Part shown: piece after piece, positions 58,468 through 64,000 of the stretch
How positions within the stretch are numbered: position 1 is the first letter of the stretch
How the letters are laid out: every line of letters starts with the position of its first letter
Assembly (NCBI GenBank): GCA_001599715.1
Contig: BCHU01000012.1
Location: 806,001-870,000, forward strand
Length of the DNA stretch: 64,000 nt
From: Phaeotremella fagi
Lineage: Eukaryota > Basidiomycota > Tremellomycetes > Tremellales > Phaeotremellaceae
Direction of reading: 5' to 3'
Position numbers and translations under genes: made by a program
The notes under the pieces: generated by a model
The model's input: only the letters and a program-made list of their open reading frames with translations
The model's database searches: none
What the model was told of the DNA's origin: nothing

Positions 58468-60442
58468 ATGTCCCCGACAAGTGATATCAAAATGGAAGAG
58501 AGAATCATCGAAGACGTTGAGATGGAGCGCGTCGAACACAATAAAGTGGCGGTACATGACGGTGCTGATCATCAAATGACTCCAGAAGAATTAGCTATGG
58601 CAAAAAAGTCTCATAGACGTTTACACATGAAAATAGGTATGACGAAGGAGTGATGTTGTAGGCTGACGTAAAAGACATGGTCCTAGTCCCCTTTGCATCG
58701 TTTTTATATCTGGCCGCCTTTCTCGATCGCGGTAATCTAGGTATGACAAGATGATAAAATGTACTCCAGCTTACAAGACTCCAGGAAATGCTCGGCTTCA
58801 AGGTCTTGAAGCGACTGTTCTTGGTGGAGACGACTCAAAATTCAGCTTAGCAATCGCATGCTTTTTCATCACGTACATTACTTTGAGTACTCCTGCTACC
58901 CTGTTCGCCAAAGTAAGCACATGAACCTTGTTAGTCGCTTACGATACAGGCAATCCCAACGAATAGGTCGATTGCGATTGGAGCCATCATCTGGTCCATT
59001 GCAGCCACTGCACAGGCTGCTGCTCAAAATCCAGCAGGTGTCTATACCACACGTCTCATGATTGGAATTGGAGAAGCCATGTTTGGACAAGCAATGGTAA
59101 GTTGCACACGAACGGCAGTATTGACGACAGCCGTTATACCTATCATATTGGTATCGAAAATCCAGATTGGCCAAGCGTGTTGGTTTTTTCGTGAGCAGTG
59201 GAGCTCTTGCTGGTGCTTTCGGTGGACTCATCGCTTTTGGAGGTAGGTGGGGTGCGAATATACTGGAGCACCTTTACTCACTATACCAGTTTCAAACATT
59301 AGTCATCCAGTTATAGACACCTGGCGGGTCTTGTTTCTTATCGAGGGTTTGCCAGCCTTCTTACTTGGTATCATAACCCTTTTTTTTCTCCCAGGACGAC
59401 CGCAAACAACTAAATTTCTTTCGGAGCATGAGCGCGATATTGTGTTGGCAGAGTTGAACTTGGATTCCCTGGGTGAACACAACAACGGTATCGACTGGAA
59501 TGGAGTTAGGCGAGCGTTTTTAGACTGGAAAACCTATGTCACTGCTATCATGTGTAAGCTGTCGAGACATGCTCGTAGACTGATTTAAAAGACTCCTGTA
59601 TGAATCTTGGTCTCGGTAGTGTTACTTCGTTCTTGCCTACAATCAGTACGTGAATTTACGATCTGATCGTCGTCCTTTAACGATGTACAGTCAAAGAGAT
59701 GGGATACACCGATGCTGCTGCCCAACTGTACACAGTACCTCCCTACGCGGTTGCGTTTGTGGTAATGTTACTCAGCACAACTTTTTCTGATCATTATCAG
59801 ACTCGAGGGTGTGTAAACTTTGACGGAAAGGGAATGCTTACTTAATTTCCCATAGTCTTCCTGTTGCCTCGGTGTATGCAGTCGGTATCACAGGCTGGGC
59901 GATTCTTTATGGTGTTGAAGCTGCAAATCCCACACCAACACAGCTTCACGGAAGATATTTTGGGTCAATTTGCGTGGTGATCGCCGGATATTGCGCCATC
60001 CCCTTGATTTTAACTTGGACAGCCAACAATACAGGATCCCAGAGTCAGAGAGCTGTCGCGCTCGGTATGCTCAACACTGTTGGTGAGTGATCTAACCTCT
60101 GTCCAAGTGTGACAACATATGCTGATTCCCCCTCGCCACAGGCCAATGTCTGTCTGTCCTTGCTGCGTATTCATTCCCAAGTAATCAAGCGCCTCAGTAC
60201 AAAACAGGAGTTGTTTTGAACATTTCGTTCCAAGCTCTAGGCTTCTGCATTGCTATTGGTCTTACTGTTTTCTACCGATACGAGAATAAACGTCGCGACA
60301 AACTGGAAGGTGGACAATTGCGCGAAGGGGTAGTGGTGAATGTAGTGGAAGAACATGATTTGGCAAGAGGTCAGTGGTTTACAGTCTTACACACAAAGTT
60401 GGCTCACGAAAATATTCAATAGGCTTTAGATACATCGTCTAA
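58468..60442 (+). CDS. MFS permease, Dal5-type anion:cation symporter
   Basis: Twelve-helix plasma-membrane importer of the allantoate/organic-anion family. The cytosolic N-terminus is acidic. Helix 1 starts VLVPFASFLYLAAFLDRGNLG, whose LDRxN is the family mark. A further family motif is LIEGLPAFLLGIITLFFLPGRPQ, followed by FLSEHERDIVLAEL. The C-terminal half has MYAVGITGWAILYGVEA and TANNTGSQSQRAVALGMLN. The last intron (about 60375-60422, GTCAGT to CAATAG) joins DLARG to FRYIV and TAA at 60440-60442. This gives the usual FRY-type end; reading through instead gives a foreign tail. About nine exons. It probably imports an organic acid used by this cluster. Confidence 0.85.
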
Positions 60443-61181
60443 AGAGAGAAAATGAAAGAAGGGCATCATTACGAGGATCATGTGCTTGTGTGAGAGAAGT
60501 AGTGGGTGCCATGACTCATCGGGTAAATTTTCATGCATCCTACAAAATCTCCTGCGAACGAGAGTTAGATAGATACAGCATATCTTTCGAGTATACACGG
60601 CTTACTTGAATTTCATTTGCGCTGCTTCTTGTAGGCAGTTCGCGGCACAAGATTATTTCCTAAACGACTATCAGAGAATAGCTGCAGATGACAATAAACA
60701 AACACCTACACTATATGAAAATTCTGTAAGCGGGAGAGAAAGAGATCGCAGCGAACGAATCCAGCAGCAAGAGGATGAAATCACGGTATCAAAATGAATG
60801 AGCGAAGCGAGCGAGTCCCGCAACATGAAGCTGCCAATGGAGCTACGAAGCATCGACCGAATTTCAAAAGAAGAGAGTCCTGTTTGAGCTGAGCCCCGCA
60901 GGAAATGAAAAATACCGAGATATCACCCAAGAGAGACACAGTATCCTTAACATTTAGAATCAATCATTCAGAAACCACCAACTTGGAGAAAGTGCCACAC
61001 TCGTTGCCGCGTCAAAATCGAATGTGGCACTTTTAACCAAAAGTGGCAATTTCGACATTCACAGCAAAATGATTTTGTTTTCGTTGATTCTGAATCGTTT
61101 TCTACATTTCATCTTCCCATTTTTTTTTCGTGCATAGGTTCTCAGCCACTTAAGCAAGCCAATGTCACCTACAACATCGGC
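60443..61181. other. Intergenic region before the tRNA gene
   Basis: About 740 bases without a gene. It contains a purine-rich stretch (60720-60800) and a hairpin (60989-61033, listed separately). Confidence 0.45.
60989..61033. repeat. Hairpin with 15-base arms
   Basis: AAAGTGCCACACTCG (60989-61003) pairs with CGAATGTGGCACTTT (61019-61033), with one mismatch and a 15-base loop. A third half-copy, AAAAGTGGCAA, follows at about 61039. It may be a MITE scar or a folded RNA end. Confidence 0.6.
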
Positions 61182-61290
61182 GGACAGATGGCCGAGCGGT
61201 CTAAGGCGCTATCTTAAGGAACACAGAAGATTTTGAATCTTTCATCCAGCCGGTAGTCTTCGGGCGTGGGTTCGAATCCCACTCTGTTCA
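61182..61290 (+). tRNA. tRNA-Leu (anticodon AAG) with a 31-base intron
   Basis: The acceptor stem GGACAGA (61182-61188) pairs with TCTGTTC (61283-61289), with one G-U. D arm GCC...GGC. Anticodon stem CTATC (61209-61213) pairs with GGTAG (61252-61256). The loop starts TT-AAG-G and is interrupted after position 37 by an intron at 61220-61250. A variable arm follows, then the T arm GTGGG-TTCGAAT-CCCAC. The long variable arm and the TGGCCGAGCGG A box are typical of tRNA-Leu. The discriminator is A61290 (CCA is added later). Confidence 0.95.
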
Positions 61291-61294
61291 ATAC

Positions 61295-61299
61295 TTTTT
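61295..61299 (+). terminator. Pol III terminator of the tRNA
   Basis: TTTTT five bases after the mature 3' end of the tRNA. Confidence 0.7.
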
Positions 61300-61712
61300 C
61301 ATGTATGAAGCATGGGAATGGTTTATTTTTTCTTGTTCCTGGGGTCTGGTTTGCTTAGTTCACTTCGAGAGTGAAAAAACTTTTTCGATCTGGACCCTTT
61401 TCCCGTGAATTTTAAAGTTTTCCCTTGCCGCCACTTTGGGGTTTTTTTTTTTTTGGTTTTTTCCCTATGTCGTAATTAACTTAGGTTGGGTACGTAGCCA
61501 GTGGGAAGTAAGTAGAACTGATAGTATAAGTAGTTGAACATGTTTAGAAAACATTGAATCATAACATACACGATCTACAACCTTCTCAGCGTGGTTGGTT
61601 TAGTGTAAGGTGGATAAGGATGACCCCTGCACCGCCACTGTATCAAAGCCCCCACCCTTGACAACGGTTCTCACAATGTAAACGCATCCCATCTCTCATC
61701 TCAACTCTCAAG
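61300..61712. other. Intergenic stretch with T-runs
   Basis: No gene seen. It contains a run of 14 T around 61444 and further T-rich pieces. The last part is the upstream region of the following orphan gene. Confidence 0.45.
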
Positions 61713-62558
61713 ATGGATCCCAACGAATCCCCGCCTACATACCTTGAATCAACAGAGGGATCCTCTAGTAACAACCGTTTTGGTCGATGGGCTGGGTGGG
61801 GTAGGTCCAATGTTAAAACATTACTGACGACAGTTGAAAAACGAGCCCACGAACGACACCACACTCAGCACCTCGGTCTAGGTATCAGAGTGGTCGAGGA
61901 GATTGACGTTAAGTCAAAACCCCTGTGTGTAGCTAGGTTCGATGGGAACCTGGTTATTGGGACAAAATCAGAGCTACGAATGAACGACCGGACTTTGAAC
62001 ATCGGTGTCACCCAGGTCTGTACCACAAACGACTTTATCGTGGTCCGATGTAACGGTGTCAGAATTTACACAAAAACCCTAACCACTTTCGACACCCTGC
62101 CCGACGGTATAATCGCTACAACACCCGACCTAATCGCCGTCGCCACCACCCACCACATCCACCTCTATCCGAACAAAAAATTCTACATCCCGTACCCACC
62201 CACCGCGTTAGGTTTCATCGGTGACAACGTGTTTGTTGGGATGGGTGAGAGGGGGTGTTTGATCGATACCAAAACTTCCGCTGTCATTGACCCACCACGA
62301 ATGGCCCCGGGGGAGTGGAAAATCAACGACGGTGTCATCACGAGGGGTCCGGTTTCGAGAGTTTACGCTCACCACTACGAGTACCGATGGGAGGAGACGC
62401 CTGACAACGTGGTCAGTTCTGATCGAGGATTGGTGTCCATGTCCAGGGGTTATCTCCACACCGAGAGGGGGTCGATCCCGTTTGATGGGGAGATTCTGTT
62501 GGGTGACGGTAGAGTTTACATGGGGGTCGGCAACAAGGTTGTGGTTTTGGAGATATAG
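61713..62558 (+). CDS. Single-exon orphan with a propeller-like repeat pattern
   Basis: 281 residues, no intron, not recognised. A disordered start (MDPNESPPTYLESTEGSSS) and a helix (NVKTLLTTVEKRAHERHH) are followed by short repeating beta units: CVARFDGNLVIGTKSELRM, VCTTNDFIVVRCNGVRIY, ATTPDLIAVATTHHIHLY, IGDNVFVGMGERGCLI, SSDRGLVSMSRGYLH and GDGRVYMGVGNKVVVL. The rhythm suggests a small beta-propeller or solenoid of about six blades. No signal peptide or membrane segment is seen. The region is richer in G runs than its neighbours. Confidence 0.7.
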   Translation: MDPNESPPTYLESTEGSSSNNRFGRWAGWGRSNVKTLLTTVEKRAHERHHTQHLGLGIRVVEEIDVKSKPLCVARFDGNLVIGTKSELRMNDRTLNIGVTQVCTTNDFIVVRCNGVRIYTKTLTTFDTLPDGIIATTPDLIAVATTHHIHLYPNKKFYIPYPPTALGFIGDNVFVGMGERGCLIDTKTSAVIDPPRMAPGEWKINDGVITRGPVSRVYAHHYEYRWEETPDNVVSSDRGLVSMSRGYLHTERGSIPFDGEILLGDGRVYMGVGNKVVVLEI

Positions 62559-62563
62559 GTTGA

Positions 62564-62697
62564 ATTATGCTTGTAGTGTGGGCTATATGGTGGTCTGGAG
62601 ATTATGCTTTTGGTAGCTGGACTATATGGTGGGAAGGAGATGATGCTTTTAGTGGGCTACACGGCGGTGGAAAGGAGATTATGCTAGTATTTGTGGA
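62564..62697 (+). repeat. Imperfect tandem repeat of about 37 bases, three and a half units
   Basis: Units share GG-CTATATGGTGG followed by GGAGATTATGCTTTTAGT. Starts are near 62581 (GGCTATATGGTGG), 62619 (GGACTATATGGTGG) and 62654 (GGGCTACACGGCGG), with a partial unit ATTATGCTTGTAGT before the first. It begins right after the orphan's stop codon, so it probably lies in its 3' UTR. Confidence 0.7.
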
Positions 62698-62921
62698 CAC
62701 CTATGTCGTAGTGACTCCAACGGGATTCTAACGATGCCAAATTACCGTTCTTTTGCCAATAAAGCTTGTCGTACAATTGCGTACTATCATGGACAGGGAC
62801 AAACGTATTCATAGCAACAACATAGTCTAATCACTCCACGATGCAGAGTAGAGTCATGCACCAAGCACCAAAGACGTGCTCGCGTATACAACACCACCTA
62901 ACCACCCGACCTACGGCCGGG

Positions 62922-64000
62922 CTACTCCCCAAACCACCTCCTGATCTCTGCCAACTCGGTATGCCATTTCTCCCACTTCTTCACCATCCCCTCGAGAACC
63001 CCGGTCTCAACCTCGGCACCATCAGTGACGTCCCCATGCAGCGTCATCAATTTCGTCGTCAAAAGTTGATAAGCAGGGAACAACTCTTCGTACCTATCAC
63101 GCAGAGTGTCAGGCTGAGGTGTGGGTTTAGGCTTTGACTTTTTGACCCGATCCCTCTTCCTGCCCCTCTCGTCCTCTGACGAAGTGTATTCAGGTGTCCT
63201 GGAACGTTTGGATTTACGTCCGTCGTCGTCCCTGGACAGACTCGAGGATCGTTTCGATTCGGCTTTGAATTTGGCGATTTGTTTGGAGATTTGCAGTTGT
63301 TTCGTGGAAGGGGTGGGTTTGGGTTTTGTCGGGGTTGGTGTTGGTGGGGAGTGTGGTGGGGAGAGTTTGGAGGGGGTAGGTTTGGTAGAAGGTTTGGTGG
63401 AGACGGTGGTTGAGACGGGTTTGGTAACCTCTTTGGGTGGTGTCGCTGTCGGAGATATTTTAGCCCTTCCTAACACCCTACTTCCCAATTCCACCCTCCC
63501 CTCCCTAGTCTCACCCCCCTCCCTACTCCCCACCACCCTCCTCTCCAACTCCACCCTCTCCTCCGCATCCTCAGGCAATCCCATGGAATCAAAAGCCTCC
63601 CTAGCAAGGCCCACCACCACCTTTTGCTCATCCTTCGTAAACATCTCTAATTTGACCTTGGAGTATTGCGACGGTTCGAGCGAGAACGACGTGGGCGTAA
63701 TTTCACGTCCGACCTGGGGTCAGCCAAGTCAGTTAGCAAACATACCACATTGACCACTCTCATGATATCCTGCTCTGCCCCACCGACTTTAGCTACTATA
63801 TCGGTGAGACTGGTTGGACCAAGGGCTAGGGCTTGGACCACCCTCGTTTTCAGTGGGATCATCGGTTTGGGAGTTGATTTTACTGGAACTACGAGACGGG
63901 AATTGGCGATAGCCAGGGGTGAGAGTTGATGACCGCTGGTGTAGATCTCTGATGATTGACCGTTCGGTCTGGGTTCGAACGTCATCGGTGGGTGAGAAGG
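62922..64000 (-). CDS. ELL-family RNA polymerase II elongation factor, 3' part
   Basis: ELL factors raise the Pol II elongation rate. The visible part starts off the window; the frame is open upstream of MTFEPRP at 63985. A winged-helix-like stretch reads PLKTRVVQALALGPTSLTDIVAKVGG and DIMRVVNVVGREI. It is joined across a 32-nt intron (63714-63745) to FSLEPSQYSKVKLEMFTKDEQ. A P/T/K-rich linker follows with a basic nuclear signal (DGRKSKRSRTP, RGRKRDRVKKSK). The C-terminal 60 residues, DTLRDRYEELFPAYQLLTTKL to WHTELAEIRRWFGE, form the occludin/ELL helical domain. Partial, with the N-terminus beyond the edge. Confidence 0.75.

Noticed and set aside
60375..60422. MFS protein ending HENIQ by read-through
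   Set aside because: A GTCAGT/CAATAG intron gives the family-typical FRY-type end followed by a stop.
44169..60442. Itaconate biosynthesis cluster (cis-aconitate decarboxylase, mitochondrial carrier, MFS)
   Set aside because: The gene plan is similar, but the MmgE/PrpD protein has the RWLDYND-WLAAEWGHPSDN and YADRDHC-QYM stretches of 2-methylcitrate dehydratases, and a lyase of the isocitrate family is included. It remains an alternative for the transporters only.
61441..61460. Poly-T run as a retroelement tail
   Set aside because: No element, target duplication or coding sequence accompanies it.
1..64000. Transposons, rRNA genes, CRISPR arrays, telomere repeats
   Set aside because: I looked for transposase or reverse-transcriptase motifs, long terminal repeats, regularly spaced repeats and telomeric arrays, and saw none.

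Overview
This window is nuclear DNA of a fungus. Almost every gene is cut by many very short introns with GTRAGT donors, CTRAC/CTAAC branch sites and AG acceptors only a few bases downstream. The gene content (ATP phosphoribosyltransferase, homocitrate synthase of the fungal lysine pathway, Rpo41, Nup155/170, cohesin, FEN1), the compact divergent layout and the intron style point to a basidiomycete yeast of the Tremellomycetes (Cryptococcus/Kwoniella type). That placement is inferred from sequence style, not from a search.

Layout. 0-8.3 kb: a possible gene tail, a large Nup155/170 nucleoporin, a TMEM19/DUF92 membrane protein and Mago nashi. 8.6-14.9 kb: an SH3 protein divergent from HIS1, then SOD1, then a decayed repeat pair of an unknown gene and a small orphan. 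15.0-21.3 kb: an ABCC-type ABC transporter with a duplicated promoter block. 21.6-32 kb: FEN1/RAD27, homocitrate synthase, COQ7, two tandem paralogues of an unrecognised family, and a C2H2 zinc-finger regulator. 32-44 kb: RAD21/SCC1 cohesin, a WDR5/Swd3-like WD40 protein, a Cid1-type nucleotidyltransferase, a small orphan and the mitochondrial RNA polymerase RPO41.

44.2-60.4 kb is the most coherent block and looks like a metabolic gene cluster. It holds an aconitase, a Zn2Cys6 regulator, an isocitrate/2-methylisocitrate lyase with a mitochondrial-type leader, a D-2-hydroxyacid dehydrogenase, a mitochondrial tricarboxylate carrier, a 2-methylcitrate dehydratase (PrpD/Pdh1) and a Dal5-type MFS permease. 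Together they make up the 2-methylcitrate pathway (dehydrate, rehydrate, cleave to pyruvate plus succinate) with transport and a regulator, but without methylcitrate synthase. The clusters of itaconate makers have a similar plan, so the substrate should be tested.

60.4-64 kb: a quiet stretch with a hairpin, an intron-containing tRNA-Leu(AAG), a single-exon propeller-like orphan with a short tandem repeat behind it, and the 3' part of an ELL-type Pol II elongation factor that runs off the window.

Other points are an unusual density of 31-33-nt introns (nine of twelve in the Cid1 gene are 31-32 nt), tiny exons in Mago (6 nt), HIS1 (12 nt) and SOD1 (9 and 18 nt), and MluI cell-cycle boxes upstream of both FEN1 and RAD21. 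No transposon, CRISPR array or rRNA gene was seen.
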